64,000 nt of DNA from Hyphomicrobium sp. LHD-15 (GTDB lineage: Bacteria; Pseudomonadota; Alphaproteobacteria; Rhizobiales; Hyphomicrobiaceae). Under the pieces are notes generated by a model. It did no database searches. It was not told the origin of the DNA and was given only the letters and a program-made list of their open reading frames with translations. Below, piece by piece: positions 1 through 9,052 of the stretch. The position numbers and the translations under genes are program-made. The DNA lies in the NCBI RefSeq assembly GCF_031157355.1, contig NZ_JAVIFT010000001.1:992001-1056000 (forward strand), in the 5' to 3' direction. Numbering within the stretch: position 1 is the first letter of the stretch; the number at the start of each line of letters is the position of its first letter.

Positions 1-698
1 CCCATGGCGCCCATGAAGAGCAGCAGCGCGAGTAGCGTCAGCACGTCGACCTCGTAGCCGAGGAACGACATGGATTTGCCAACGAGGCTAGGCGCTGCCG
101 CGAACACGGCATCGAGGTTGATCGAGTTGGTCATCGCGAACAGGCCGAAGATGCCGAGCGAGAACCCGAAATCGCCGACGCGGTTGACGACGAAGGCCTT
201 GATGGCGGCGGCATTGGCCTCGGGCTTCTTGTACCAGAAGCCGATCAGCAGATAGGACGCGAGGCCGACGCCTTCCCAGCCGAAGAACATCTGAAGCAGG
301 TTGTCGCTCGTCACCAGCGCAAGCATGGCGAAGGTGAACAGCGACAGATAGGCGAAGAAGCGGGGGCGGCTGTCGTCCTCGTGCATGTAGCCGATCGAAT
401 AGAGGTGCACGAGGGCGGACACCGTCGTCACGACGACGAGCATGACGGCGGTCAACGTGTCGATGCGGAGCGCCCAGGCGGTATCGAGTTCGCCCGACGT
501 GATCCAGCGGAACAGCGGCACACGCGCGGTCTCGCCGTCGAAGCCAACGCGGACGAAGACGATCCACGACAGGACGGCGGCGACCACCAAAAGGCTGGTC
601 GTGATGAGCTCTGACGGGCGCGGCCCCAGCAGACGGCCGAACAGCCCCGCAATCAGCGCACCCAGGAGCGGAAGGAGAACAATGGCAGCGTAAATCAT
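1..698 (-). CDS. nuoL: NADH-quinone oxidoreductase subunit L (partial, N-terminal part)
   Basis: This is the amino-terminal 232 codons of the large antiporter-like membrane subunit of complex I, a proton-pumping module in the inner membrane. The frame is open to the window edge, so the C-terminal part lies outside. Translation from the ATG at 698 begins MIYAAIVLLPLLGALIAG, a hydrophobic first helix, and later carries LVHLYSIGYMHEDDS and LLQMFFGWEGVGLASYLLIG. Both are hallmark NuoL segments, and the second contains the Glu in a membrane helix that is typical of Mrp-like antiporters. It follows nuoK with a 12-base gap and is the last gene visible of a minus-strand nuo operon; nuoM and nuoN presumably continue outside the window. 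Confidence 0.95.
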   Translation of the reverse strand, partial: MIYAAIVLLPLLGALIAGLFGRLLGPRPSELITTSLLVVAAVLSWIVFVRVGFDGETARVPLFRWITSGELDTAWALRIDTLTAVMLVVVTTVSALVHLYSIGYMHEDDSRPRFFAYLSLFTFAMLALVTSDNLLQMFFGWEGVGLASYLLIGFWYKKPEANAAAIKAFVVNRVGDFGFSLGIFGLFAMTNSINLDAVFAAAPSLVGKSMSFLGYEVDVLTLLALLLFMGAM

Positions 699-710
699 GC
701 GGTCCCCCGA

Positions 711-1019
711 TCAGCCCTTCATCATGTTGATGTCCTCAACCGCGATCGAGCCGCGGTTGCGGAAATAGACGACGATGATGGCGAGCCCGATCGCGGACTC
801 GGCCGCGGCGACCGTTAGGATGAACAGCGCAAACACCTGCCCGACGAGATCGGCGTGGAAGTGCGAGAAGGCGACGAAGTTGATGTTGACCGCGAGCAGC
901 ATCAGCTCGACCGACATCAGAATGACGATCACGTTCTTCCGGTTGAGGAAGATGCCGAACATGCCGAGCGTGAACAGGCACGCCGCAACCGTCAGATAAT
1001 GACCGAGCCCGATTTCCAC
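711..1019 (-). CDS. nuoK: NADH-quinone oxidoreductase subunit K
   Basis: Small 102-residue membrane subunit of complex I with three predicted helices (about residues 5-25, 28-50 and 60-85), the family's usual length. It keeps conserved acidic residues inside the membrane: the Glu of [17 protein letters not shown] and the Glu in [17 protein letters not shown], both part of the proton path in this family. It sits between nuoJ and nuoL in the standard nuo gene order and is very likely co-transcribed with them. Confidence 0.97.
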   Translation of the reverse strand: MEIGLGHYLTVAACLFTLGMFGIFLNRKNVIVILMSVELMLLAVNINFVAFSHFHADLVGQVFALFILTVAAAESAIGLAIIVVYFRNRGSIAVEDINMMKG

Positions 1020-1082
1020 GGCGCCCCCCCTCTCAATTCCGGAAATGCGGCGCAGAGCCTGCGCCGAAGATTACGTCCGCCG

Positions 1083-1691
1083 TCATAGCCCCTGCCCCGG
1101 TTTGACCTTGACGAGCTCGACGGCCGTCTTCGGCCCGCGGGCCACCTGGGCGGCGATGGACTGGCGCTTGACGCCTTCCTTGTGACGCAGCGTCAGCACG
1201 ATGGCGCCGACCATGGCCACGAGGAGCACGAGGCCGGCCCCCTGAAAGAAGTAGATGTATTTGGTGTAGAGGATCTGCCCGAGCGCTTCGGTGTTGGTCA
1301 CGCCTTGCGGGATGGGAGAGGCTACGGAGCTTGCGGGCGTAGGCGCAATGACGCGAGCCCCCAGCAGCGCGATAAGCTCGGCCAGCACCACGCCTCCGAC
1401 CAGCAGGCCGACAGGGGCATTCTTAATAAAGCCCGCGCGCAGCTCCGCGAAATCGACGTCGAGCATCATGACGACGAACAGGAACAGCACGGCGACGGCG
1501 CCGACGTAGACAATGATCAGCAGCATCGCCAGGAATTCGGCGTTGAGCAGGATGAAGAGCCCGGCCGCGTTGAAGAAGGCCAGGATCAGGAACAACACGG
1601 CATGCACCGGGTTTTTCGCGACGATCACGGCGGCTCCGGAGGCAAGCGCCAGCGTCGAGAAAAGATAGAAGAAGATCGCCGTCAGTGCCAT
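1083..1691 (-). CDS. nuoJ: NADH-quinone oxidoreductase subunit J
   Basis: Membrane subunit J of complex I, 202 residues, with five hydrophobic segments and the typical N-terminus FFYLFSTLALASGAAVIV followed by NPVHAVLFLILAFFNAAGLF. Residues around 55-80 give the conserved EFLAMLLIIVYVGAVAVLFLF block, the region of the pi-bulge helix involved in coupling. The C-terminal 30 residues are polar and cytoplasmic. It lies 63 bases upstream of nuoK in the operon direction. Confidence 0.97.
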   Translation of the reverse strand: MALTAIFFYLFSTLALASGAAVIVAKNPVHAVLFLILAFFNAAGLFILLNAEFLAMLLIIVYVGAVAVLFLFVVMMLDVDFAELRAGFIKNAPVGLLVGGVVLAELIALLGARVIAPTPASSVASPIPQGVTNTEALGQILYTKYIYFFQGAGLVLLVAMVGAIVLTLRHKEGVKRQSIAAQVARGPKTAVELVKVKPGQGL

Positions 1692-1756
1692 TTCCCCTCC
1701 GTCCCCTCTTCCCTTCGAACACGCAGGAAAAGAGGAAGTTTTTTTACTTCAGCCGA

Positions 1757-2245
1757 TCACCGGTACGGCGCGTCGAGCGCGATGTTCTTCGCGATCTCGC
1801 GCTCCCAGCGATCTCCGTTCGCGAGCAGACGCTCCTTCGAGTAGTAGAGCTCCTCGCGCGTTTCCGTCGCAAACTCGAAATTCGGGCCCTCGACAATGGC
1901 GTCGACCGGGCAGGCCTCCTGGCAGAGGCCGCAATAGATGCATTTCACCATGTCGATGTCGTAGCGGGTCGTGCGCCGCGTGCCGTCGTTGCGGCGAGGA
2001 CCAGCCTCGATGGTGATGGCCTGGGCGGGACAGATCGCCTCGCAGAGCTTGCAGGCGATGCAGCGCTCTTCGCCGTTCGGATAGCGGCGCAGCGCGTGCT
2101 CGCCGCGGAAACGAGGCGAGAGGGGGCCCTTCTCGAACGGATAGTTCAGCGTCTTCTTGGGCGCAAAGAAATAGCGCATCGCCAGGAAGAACGCCGAGAC
2201 GAACTCCAGCAGAAACAGCGATTTCAATCCTTGGACCGCACGCAT
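1757..2245 (-). CDS. nuoI: NADH-quinone oxidoreductase subunit I (two 4Fe-4S clusters)
   Basis: Peripheral iron-sulfur subunit that carries clusters N6a and N6b and passes electrons toward NuoB and quinone. At 162 residues it has the usual alphaproteobacterial length. Two ferredoxin-type motifs are visible: [12 protein letters not shown] (about residue 61) and [12 protein letters not shown] (about residue 100), each CxxCxxCxxxCP. The N-terminal stretch [15 protein letters not shown] is the amphipathic membrane-associating segment seen in this family. The gene lies 13 bases downstream of nuoH. Confidence 0.98.
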   Translation of the reverse strand: MRAVQGLKSLFLLEFVSAFFLAMRYFFAPKKTLNYPFEKGPLSPRFRGEHALRRYPNGEERCIACKLCEAICPAQAITIEAGPRRNDGTRRTTRYDIDMVKCIYCGLCQEACPVDAIVEGPNFEFATETREELYYSKERLLANGDRWEREIAKNIALDAPYR

Positions 2246-2258
2246 GGGGCAGGATCTC

Positions 2259-3326
2259 CTATGCCGATCTCAGGATTTGCAGAACGCCGGCGACGACAAC
2301 GACCATCACGAGCGACAGCGGCAGGAACACCTTCCAGCCGAGGCGCATCAGTTGATCGTAGCGATAACGCGGCACCATGGCTTTGGCCATCGCGAACATG
2401 AAGAACATGAACACGACCTTTGCTGCGAACCAGAAGATGCCCGGAACGGCGTTCAGCGGCCAAATATCCACCGGCGGCAGCCAGCCGCCGAGGAACAGGA
2501 TGGTCGCGAGCGCGCACATCGTGGTGATCGCGACGTACTCGCCGAGCATGAACAATAGATAGGGTGTCGACGAATATTCGACCATGAAGCCGGCCACCAG
2601 CTCGCTTTCGGCTTCGACGAGGTCGAACGGCGGGCGGTTGGTTTCAGCCAGCGACGAGATGAAGAACACAACGAACATCGGCAGCAGCGGCAGCCAGTGC
2701 CAATCCAGCGCCGAGGACGGGAGCCCGAGCCAGGTTCCGATCCCGGCCGTCTGGGCCGTCACGACCGTCGCCAAGTTGAGCGAACCGACGATGAGCAACA
2801 CCGTAATGACGACGAAGCCGAGCGAGACTTCATAGGAGATCATCTGCGCGGCCGAGCGCAGCGCGCCCATGAACGGGTATTTCGAGTTGGAGGCCCAGCC
2901 TCCCATGATGACGCCGTAGACGCCGAGCGACGAGATCGCCAGCAGATAGAGCACGCCGACGTTCAGATCGGAAATAACCCAGGTGCCCCAACCGTCCTTG
3001 TTCATTGGGATGACGGCCCAGGCCGCGAGCGCGCAGGTGGCGGTGACAAGCGGAGCCAGAAGAAACACGCCCTTGTCAGCGCCGGCCGGGATCACGGCTT
3101 CCTTGAAGACGAACTTCAGAAGATCGGCAAAGGACTGAAAGAGGCCGAACGGACCAACCACGTTGGGGCCGCGCCGCATCTGCACGGCGGCCCAGACCTT
3201 GCGGTCCATCAGCAGAAGGAAGGCCACGCAGAGGAGCAGGCCCACAAGCACCAGCAGGGACAGCCCCACGGTGATGGCCAGCCAAAGGCCGTACTCCCAG
3301 AGCAGTGTAATCGTCTCGCTCGACAT
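2259..3326 (-). CDS. nuoH: NADH-quinone oxidoreductase subunit H
   Basis: Membrane subunit H (355 residues, eight predicted helices) that forms the quinone entry cavity at the junction of the peripheral and membrane arms. Conserved loops are visible: [19 protein letters not shown] near residue 45, the acidic [20 protein letters not shown] near residue 220, and [17 protein letters not shown] near the C-terminus. It is flanked by nuoG (15 bases upstream) and nuoI (13 bases downstream), in the canonical order. Confidence 0.98.
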   Translation of the reverse strand: MSSETITLLWEYGLWLAITVGLSLLVLVGLLLCVAFLLLMDRKVWAAVQMRRGPNVVGPFGLFQSFADLLKFVFKEAVIPAGADKGVFLLAPLVTATCALAAWAVIPMNKDGWGTWVISDLNVGVLYLLAISSLGVYGVIMGGWASNSKYPFMGALRSAAQMISYEVSLGFVVITVLLIVGSLNLATVVTAQTAGIGTWLGLPSSALDWHWLPLLPMFVVFFISSLAETNRPPFDLVEAESELVAGFMVEYSSTPYLLFMLGEYVAITTMCALATILFLGGWLPPVDIWPLNAVPGIFWFAAKVVFMFFMFAMAKAMVPRYRYDQLMRLGWKVFLPLSLVMVVVVAGVLQILRSA

Positions 3327-3341
3327 GCGGTCGCTTGCTCC

Positions 3342-5456
3342 CTATTCCGCCGCAGCCAAGCCGGCAGCCTTGCCGGCCGCCTTCTTGAGCGCGCTCATCT
3401 CGGCCATGACGGCCGAGGCGCGCGCGATCGGATTGGTCAGGTAGAAGTCCTTGACGGCCGCGCGGAACGGCTCGTCCTTGACGGTGCCCTTGACGGAGGC
3501 CAGAGCGGCGACGGCCTTGATCTCAGCCGGTGCGACGCGATCGATGGCCGCGAGGGCAGGTGCTGCCTTGTACATGCCGGCGCGCAGAACGTTGATCGAA
3601 TCGTACGGCAACGTGTGCCCAACGAGGGGCGAGAGCGCGCGGATGATCGTCCAGTCCTCGCGTGCGTCACCCGGGGGAAATGCGGCCTTGGCGGTCATCT
3701 GGGCGCGGCCTTCGGTGTTGACGTAAGTCGCGCTCTTCTCGGCGTAGGCCGCGGCCGGGAAGATGACGTCGGCCCGATGGGCGCCAGCGTCGCCGTGGCT
3801 GCCCTGATAGACAACGAAGGTCTTGCTCAGACGGCTCATGTCGATGTCGTCGGCGCCAAGCAGGAACAGGACGTCGAGCGCTCCGGTTTCGGCGGCGGCA
3901 ACGAAGCTGTCGACGCCGGTGGACGCGGGCTTTGCGGGCACGAAGCCGAGATCGAGAGCAGCGACGCGGGATGCCGCGGCATGGAGCACGTTGAACGCAT
4001 TCCACGCCGGATCCTTGCCCTGGGTGGCGGCAACGGCGATGCGAGCGGCGGCTGCGAGCACGGCCTGTCCGTCGGTGCGGGCGATGGCGGCCGAGCCGAC
4101 GATGATCAACGGCGCTTTCGCAGCCTGGAGCTTCGCGGCGAATGCGTGCTTGCCGTCGGCGAGGTCGCGCAGCGTCTGCCCACCGGAGCCCAGATAGTCG
4201 TACGGATAGGTGAGATCCACCTGTTCGCCGATTAGGCCGATGGCGAGGCCGCCCTGACGCCAGCGCTTCCTGATGCGCGTGTTCAGAACCGCGGCTTCGA
4301 GGCGCGGATTGGTGCCGATCAGGAGAATGGCGTCGGCGTGCTCGATGCCTTCGATGGTGGAATTGAAGATGTAGCTCGCGCGCCCGGCTGCGGGATCGAG
4401 CTTGGCGCCGTCCTCGCGGCAGTCGACATTGGTCGAGCCGAGGCGGTGGAACAGATCCTTCAGCGCGAACATTTCCTCGGCGCCCGCGAGGGGACCGGCG
4501 ATGGCGGCGATACGGTCTCCCGAGGCCGCCTTCAGCTTCGCGGCCACGAGCGCGAGGGCCTCCTGCCAGGAGGCGGAAACGAGGCGGCCATCCTTGCGGA
4601 CGTAAGGCTGGTCCAAGCGCTGCGTGCGCAGACCGTCGGCGACGTGGCGCGTCTTGTCGGAGATCCACTCCTCGTTCACGGCATCGTTGTTGCGCGGCAG
4701 AATGCGCATCACTTCGCGGCCGCGCACGTCGATGCGGATCGCGGAGCCAACCGCGTCCATCACGTCGACGCTCTCTGTCTTGCGCAGCTCCCAGGGACGC
4801 GCGTTGTGCGCCCAGGGCCGGTGCGTCAGGGCGCCGACCGGGCAGAGATCGTTCACGTTGGCGCTCATTTCGGAGAGAATGCCGCGCTCGAGGTAGGTGG
4901 TGATCTCCATGTCCTCGCCGCGCCCGATCGCGCCCAACTCCTCGACGCCCGCGATCTCGGTCATGAAGCGGACGCAGCGCGTGCAATGAATGCAGCGGTT
5001 CATCGAGGTCTTGATAAGGGGACCGAGGTACTTGTCCTCGACGGCGCGCTTATTCTCTTCGAAGCGCGAGCCGCCGGCGCCGAACGCCATGGCCTGGTCC
5101 TGCAGATCGCATTCGCCGCCCTGGTCGCAGATGGGGCAATCGAGCGGGTGGTTGATGAGCAGGAACTCCATCACCCCTTCGCGCGCCTTCTTCACCGTCG
5201 CGCTCTTGGTCGAGATCACTTTCGGAGTGTTGTCGCGGTTCGGCGGCAGGTCGTTGACGCCCATGGCACATGACGCGACCGGCTTCGGGCTGCCCTGCAC
5301 CTCGACCAGGCACATGCGGCAGTTGCCGGCGATCGACAAACGCTCGTGGTAGCAGAAGCGCGGAATCTCGGCGCCCGCCTGCTCGCAAGCCTGGAGCAGC
5401 GTGATGCCGTCCTCGACCGTGATCTCCTTGCCGTCGATGATCAGTTGCTTCGGCAT
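3342..5456 (-). CDS. nuoG: NADH-quinone oxidoreductase subunit G
   Basis: Largest peripheral subunit, 704 residues, a member of the molybdopterin-oxidoreductase fold that carries several Fe-S clusters. The N-terminus is a 2Fe-2S domain (RFCYHERLSIAGNCRMCLVE) followed by the HPLDCPICDQGGECDLQ 4Fe-4S motif and the NRCIHCTRCVRFMTEIAG ferredoxin-like motif. The C-terminal two thirds match the molybdopterin-type domain, which in complex I lacks the cofactor. The C-terminal tail (about residues 640-704) is Ala-rich and ends ALKKAAGKAAGLAAAE. It sits between nuoF and nuoH; the gap to nuoF is 115 bases and contains a small inverted repeat. Confidence 0.97.
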   Translation of the reverse strand: MPKQLIIDGKEITVEDGITLLQACEQAGAEIPRFCYHERLSIAGNCRMCLVEVQGSPKPVASCAMGVNDLPPNRDNTPKVISTKSATVKKAREGVMEFLLINHPLDCPICDQGGECDLQDQAMAFGAGGSRFEENKRAVEDKYLGPLIKTSMNRCIHCTRCVRFMTEIAGVEELGAIGRGEDMEITTYLERGILSEMSANVNDLCPVGALTHRPWAHNARPWELRKTESVDVMDAVGSAIRIDVRGREVMRILPRNNDAVNEEWISDKTRHVADGLRTQRLDQPYVRKDGRLVSASWQEALALVAAKLKAASGDRIAAIAGPLAGAEEMFALKDLFHRLGSTNVDCREDGAKLDPAAGRASYIFNSTIEGIEHADAILLIGTNPRLEAAVLNTRIRKRWRQGGLAIGLIGEQVDLTYPYDYLGSGGQTLRDLADGKHAFAAKLQAAKAPLIIVGSAAIARTDGQAVLAAAARIAVAATQGKDPAWNAFNVLHAAASRVAALDLGFVPAKPASTGVDSFVAAAETGALDVLFLLGADDIDMSRLSKTFVVYQGSHGDAGAHRADVIFPAAAYAEKSATYVNTEGRAQMTAKAAFPPGDAREDWTIIRALSPLVGHTLPYDSINVLRAGMYKAAPALAAIDRVAPAEIKAVAALASVKGTVKDEPFRAAVKDFYLTNPIARASAVMAEMSALKKAAGKAAGLAAAE

Positions 5457-5498
5457 ATCTCAGATCCCTCGCGCCAAAAGCGCCCCTTCACCCCGACC

Positions 5499-5514
5499 CT
5501 CTCCCCAGGGAGAG
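5499..5514. repeat. CTCTCCC/GGGAGAG palindrome between nuoF and nuoG
   Basis: A perfect 7-bp inverted repeat with a 2-base spacer, embedded in the sequence cccttcaccccgaccctctc. The same pyrimidine-rich lead-in and CTCTCCCC core recurs at 38720-38745, and a related UUCG-looped version occurs at 26682-26705. It therefore looks like a short intergenic palindrome family of the kind common in Rhizobiales-type genomes. It lies inside the nuo operon in the nuoF-nuoG gap, so it could modulate mRNA stability; that role is inference. Confidence 0.55.
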
Positions 5515-5571
5515 AGTGGGAAGTGCGGCACGCTCGTTTCGAAGCGCAACGATTTCGACACAATCATCGCC

Positions 5572-6858
5572 CTACTCCGCCGCCTCTTTGTGCGCGGCCT
5601 GATAGGCGTCGATGCGCGCTTCGATGACGGGGCGGAAATGACGGATCAAGCCCTGCACGGGCCAGGCCGCCGCATCGCCCAGCGCGCAAATAGTGTGGCC
5701 TTCGATCTGCTTCGAGACATCGAACAGGCGATCGATCTCGCTCTTCTCGGCTTCGCCACGCGCCATGCGTTCCAAGACGCGCCACATCCAGCCGGTGCCT
5801 TCGCGGCACGGCGTGCACTGGCCGCAGCTCTCGTGTTTATAGAAGTAAGCGATGCGGGCGATGGCCTTGATGACGTCGGCGGACTTGTCGAGCACAATGA
5901 TAGCAGCCGTGCCGAGCCCCGACTTGAGCTTGGTCAGGCTGTCGAAATCCATCGTCAGCGTGTCGCAGAGATCGGCCGGGATCAGCGGCATGGACGAGCC
6001 GCCCGGGATCACGGCCAGGAGATTGCCCCAGCCGCCGCGCACACCGCCGCAATGCTCGTCGATGAGCTGGCGCAACGGAATGCCCATCTCCTCCTCGACG
6101 ACGCACGGGCGGTTCACATGGCCCGAGATCTGGAACAGCTTGGTTCCGGTGTTGTTCGGCAGGCCGAGCGCGGCAAACCAATGGCCGCCGCGGCGCAGGA
6201 TGTCCGGAACGACGGCGATGCTCTCGACGTTGTTGATCGTGGTCGGCGCACCGTAGAGGCCGACGTTGGCCGGGAACGGCGGCTTCAGGCGCGGCTGGCC
6301 TTTGCGGCCCTCCAGGCTTTCGAGCAGCGCGGTTTCCTCGCCGCAGATGTAGGCGCCGGCACCGTGCGCGATGTAGAAGTCGAAATCCCAGCCGTGGACG
6401 TTGTTCTTGCCGATGAGCTTGGCGGCGTAAGCTTCATCTACTGCGCGCTGCAGGCGCTCGCGCTCACGGATGAACTCGCCGCGGATATAGATGTAGCAAG
6501 TGTGCGCCCGCATCGCGAAACCCGCGAGCAGTGCGCCTTCGATCAGAAGGTGGGGATCATTGCGCATGATCTCCCGGTCCTTGCAGGAGCCAGGCTCGCT
6601 CTCGTCGGCGTTGATGACGAGATAGGACGGACGCGAATCCGCCTTCGGCATGAAGCTCCACTTGAGGCCGGTCGGAAAGCCCGCGCCGCCGCGACCGCGG
6701 AGACCCGAGGTCTTGACCTCGGAGATGATCCAGTCGTGGCCCTTGTCGATGAAGAACTTGGTGCCGTCCCACGAGCCACGCGACTGCGCACCCTTGAGCC
6801 CCGAGTCGTGGAACCCGTAGATGTTCTGGAAGATGCGATCCTTGTCTTCGAGCAGCAT
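5572..6858 (-). CDS. nuoF: NADH-quinone oxidoreductase subunit F (NADH and FMN binding)
   Basis: Catalytic flavoprotein of the NADH dehydrogenase module, 428 residues, which oxidises NADH through FMN and feeds cluster N3. The glycine-rich nucleotide loop [16 protein letters not shown] lies near residue 53. The FMN region ([15 protein letters not shown]) lies near residue 84. The 4Fe-4S ligands are in [16 protein letters not shown] near residue 348. It directly follows nuoE (6 bases), as expected since NuoE and NuoF form one subcomplex. Confidence 0.98.
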   Translation of the reverse strand: MLLEDKDRIFQNIYGFHDSGLKGAQSRGSWDGTKFFIDKGHDWIISEVKTSGLRGRGGAGFPTGLKWSFMPKADSRPSYLVINADESEPGSCKDREIMRNDPHLLIEGALLAGFAMRAHTCYIYIRGEFIRERERLQRAVDEAYAAKLIGKNNVHGWDFDFYIAHGAGAYICGEETALLESLEGRKGQPRLKPPFPANVGLYGAPTTINNVESIAVVPDILRRGGHWFAALGLPNNTGTKLFQISGHVNRPCVVEEEMGIPLRQLIDEHCGGVRGGWGNLLAVIPGGSSMPLIPADLCDTLTMDFDSLTKLKSGLGTAAIIVLDKSADVIKAIARIAYFYKHESCGQCTPCREGTGWMWRVLERMARGEAEKSEIDRLFDVSKQIEGHTICALGDAAAWPVQGLIRHFRPVIEARIDAYQAAHKEAAE

Positions 6859-6864
6859 CGCGAC

Positions 6865-7572
6865 CTACCCTTTGGGTTCTTCGACAGGCTTGGTGCCAGC
6901 TGCGGCACCGCCTTCCTGCAGCTCCGGGAAGCGTGCACGCCAAGCGCCGCGCTTGGAGCCGTCATAGAGCGTGGGATCGGACAGTGTGGTCTGCGCGCCT
7001 TCAGGCGAAGAGTTCTTGCGGCCGATCTGCGAGCCGACCTTCGGCGTCGCGCCGCGCGCGAAGGCGCCGAGAATTTTTTCAAGTGCTTCCGGCGTCAGAT
7101 CCTCGTAGGTGTCCTTCCAGATCTGAACCATCGGCGCATTGGCGCAAGCGCCCAGGCATTCCACTTCTTCCCACGAGAACTGTCCGTCTTCCGACAGCTC
7201 ATGCGGGTGCTCCGCAATGCGTCTTTTACAGACCTCGATCAGCCCTTCGGCTCCGCGCAGCATGCATGGCGTGGTTCCGCATACCTGCACGTGCGCCTTG
7301 GTGCCAACCGGCGAAAGCTGGAACATCGTGTAGAAGGTCGCGACCTCGTAGGCCCGGATATAAGCAACGCCGAGCATGTCTGCCACGTGGCGCAAGGCGG
7401 GCTCCGAAAGCCAACCGCCCAATTGCTCCTGCGCGCGCCAGAGCAATGGAATGATCGCAGACGCTTCCTTGCCTGCCGGATATTTCGCAATGGTCTCTTT
7501 CGCCCAAGCGAGATTCTCGGGCGTAAAAGAAAAACCATGCGGCTGGTCGGGATGAAGACGGCGGACGCCCAT
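6865..7572 (-). CDS. nuoE: NADH-quinone oxidoreductase subunit E (2Fe-2S)
   Basis: Thioredoxin-like 2Fe-2S subunit (cluster N1a), 235 residues. Cluster ligands are visible in [12 protein letters not shown] and [14 protein letters not shown], the family pattern CxxxxC plus CxxxC. The residues after about 175 form a longer, low-complexity tail ending KPVEEPKG, common in Hyphomicrobiales NuoE. It is the first gene of the nuo run seen here; no nuoD lies upstream within the window, so transcription of nuoE-L probably starts in the 7573-7884 gap. Confidence 0.96.
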   Translation of the reverse strand: MGVRRLHPDQPHGFSFTPENLAWAKETIAKYPAGKEASAIIPLLWRAQEQLGGWLSEPALRHVADMLGVAYIRAYEVATFYTMFQLSPVGTKAHVQVCGTTPCMLRGAEGLIEVCKRRIAEHPHELSEDGQFSWEEVECLGACANAPMVQIWKDTYEDLTPEALEKILGAFARGATPKVGSQIGRKNSSPEGAQTTLSDPTLYDGSKRGAWRARFPELQEGGAAAGTKPVEEPKG

Positions 7573-7884
7573 GCTGGCTCCCTCTGCGGATCATCCGCGG
7601 GGCTCTGGAAGTCTCAGATCAATCCAGGCTGCCAAGCCTCGATCATCCACGACCTCTCCACGCAACTTCCCCCGCAGCAGTCTTCATTTCCACTACGTCT
7701 ATCGCAGCGCGAAAGCAAGCGCGCAGGGCGCAGTGCCCCCGCGCTATTTCATCATTTTGGATTGTTGCGTTCGCGCGTACGCAAACGAGATGAAAAGCCG
7801 ATTGCTGGCGTCAGAGTTTTTGTCGACGAGGATTGCAAATCGCTTCGGACGAAAGTCTATGACGCGAAGCTGCGATCTCTGATC
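7573..7884. promoter_or_regulatory. 312-bp gap upstream of nuoE, likely nuoE-L promoter region
   Basis: I see no convincing gene here. Because nuoE begins at 7572 and the next minus-strand gene ends at 7885, the gap is the best place for a nuoE-L promoter. The only distinct structure seen is an inverted repeat TTGCGT (7765-7770) and ACGCAA (7779-7784) separated by 8 bases, which could be an operator half-site pair. No promoter element can be assigned with confidence. Confidence 0.35.
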
Positions 7885-8229
7885 TTACGCAGACGGCAAT
7901 GTGGCCCAGCCCGCGATGAGAAGCACGGCCGCGATCGGCGCGAGAAAGAGAGAGATCTGCGAGCCAACGCGCAGGAAGCCGGTCCAGAAGATCGCGAGCA
8001 GGACACCGAACAGAACGATGACCCATCCACCGTATTCGGTGCCACGTGCAGCCGCGAACCAAAGCGCGTTCGAGATCGCGAATACGCCGAGCAGTACGGG
8101 CACGACCGGGAAATCGACCTGAAGGGCGCCCATCGGCCATTGCTGGCGGCGAGCGAAGAAGTTGTAGGTCACGAGCGACAGTCCCCACCCCAACGCGGCA
8201 ACCGCCAACAGAAACAGATTGTCGATCAT
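7885..8229 (-). CDS. Small integral membrane protein, function unknown
   Basis: A 114-residue protein beginning MIDNLFLLAVAALGWGLSLV, with about four hydrophobic segments (residues 1-20, 40-58, 68-85 and 92-112) and almost no soluble part. The longer open frame up to 8472 would run through the SRP RNA gene on the other strand, so I chose the ATG at 8229, which has a purine-rich GGGGAG upstream. It lies between the SRP RNA and the nuoE promoter region. I do not recognise a family, and nothing in the sequence gives a function. Confidence 0.65.
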   Translation of the reverse strand: MIDNLFLLAVAALGWGLSLVTYNFFARRQQWPMGALQVDFPVVPVLLGVFAISNALWFAAARGTEYGGWVIVLFGVLLAIFWTGFLRVGSQISLFLAPIAAVLLIAGWATLPSA

Positions 8230-8396
8230 TTGACGCAACTCCCCTAGATTTGCCCACGGATTGTGCCAGCAATTCCGCAATTTCACCAGCTTCCGTTGAG
8301 ACGCCGGCTGAGCCGCAGCCCAATTTTCTCCGCGACGCATCGGAGCATCCTGCACGGCAAGGCTTGCCACCCCCTCGGCAAGGCGCCATATTCCGC

Positions 8397-8493
8397 CCGG
8401 AGGCTGGCGGCGGACGAGACCATCGCCAACCGGGTCAGGTCCGGAAGGAAGCAGCCCTAACGACAGGTGCACGGGTCGTTCGTCAGCCTCTCC
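8397..8493 (+). ncRNA. ffs: Signal recognition particle RNA, bacterial small type (4.5S)
   Basis: The SRP domain hairpin is unmistakable: the segment gtcaggtccggaaggaagca followed by gccctaac contains the GGTCAGGTCCGGAAGGAAGCAGCC apical loop and symmetric internal loop that bind Ffh. Flanking arms close the rod, with GGAGGCTG near 8399 pairing with CAGCCTC at 8484-8490. The size (about 97 nt) fits the small bacterial form without an Alu domain. The ends are estimated from the pairing. Location upstream of dnaX is a conserved arrangement in many alphaproteobacteria. Confidence 0.93.
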
Positions 8494-8540
8494 TTACTCG
8501 CTCACGCCTGCAAGCTCCGCGGGGGCGACACTGGCGTCTG

Positions 8541-8601
8541 AGCGAAGCTCGGCTCCGCCGAGACGGGTCGCATCCAAGCGAAGCTTGGCTTCGCCAAGAC
8601 G
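8541..8601. repeat. Two tandem 25-bp hairpins differing by compensatory changes
   Basis: Units at 8541-8565 and 8577-8601 share the frame agcgaagct..ggct..gcc..agacg. The first forms CTCGGC-tcc-GCCGAG and the second CTTGGC-ttc-GCCAAG, so the stem bases differ in a paired way. They start about 48 bases after the SRP RNA and may be part of its 3' processing or termination region, or a small repeat family. Confidence 0.6.
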
Positions 8602-8666
8602 CTCCCGAGCCTTTCAGGCCGAAATAGCGAGCTTCTTCAGACAGGCATTGCGCCAGACAGGGCATC

Positions 8667-9005
8667 GTGTCGAAGATCATTCGCCATCTCCTGGTCATCC
8701 TGACAGCGCTGCCGATATTTCTTGGACTGGCGACGGCCGGCTTTGCGGCGCCGTGCACGCATGAAATCAGCCAGCCTGGGACCGGATCCCATGAGCTGGG
8801 CGCGCCGGATCAATCAACCTGTCCTTGCTGCGAAAAAATGCTGCCAGCCGCCTCCGCAACCTGCGGGCTCGCCTGTCATACCGGCATCGTGGCGTCCGCC
8901 AACAAAGTGCGGCGCGAGCTCACTCCGTACCGGATCAAGTTTGCCCTGCTCGCACAGAGCGGGCACGGCATCGACCTCCAGCCGCCTCTCCCTCCCCCGC
9001 GTTGA
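8667..9005 (+). CDS. Secreted Cys-rich protein, DUF2946-like, possibly metal-linked
   Basis: A 112-residue protein starting at a GTG codon. It has a signal peptide (LLVILTALPIFLGLATAGFA, cleavage near residue 28) and a mature part with seven cysteines, including TCPCC and ATCGLACHTG, plus several His. The C-terminus ends LQPPLPPPR. Short secreted proteins with a CPxC-type motif and a Pro-rich tail (DUF2946 and CopL-like groups) are often found with copper genes, so a metal-related role is plausible but not shown here. It lies 47 bases upstream of a second Cys-rich secreted peptide gene, and the two probably form one transcript ending at the 9211 terminator. Confidence 0.6.
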   Translation: MSKIIRHLLVILTALPIFLGLATAGFAAPCTHEISQPGTGSHELGAPDQSTCPCCEKMLPAASATCGLACHTGIVASANKVRRELTPYRIKFALLAQSGHGIDLQPPLPPPR

Positions 9006-9052
9006 CGGGCATTCGACGTATCGAATTCCCATCAATCAAAGGAGAACTCTCA

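Noticed and set aside
2697-4235. A 512-codon plus-strand frame over nuoH and nuoG
   Set aside because: It spans the junction of two real minus-strand genes and shows no family motifs or ribosome site.
5401-8247. A 948-codon plus-strand open frame across nuoF and nuoE
   Set aside because: It is antisense to two clear complex I genes, has Arg/Ala-rich composition typical of GC-rich shadow frames and no recognisable domain.
7885-8472. The longer start at 8472 for the small membrane protein
   Set aside because: It would run antisense through most of the SRP RNA gene, and the hydrophobic protein only begins at the ATG at 8229.
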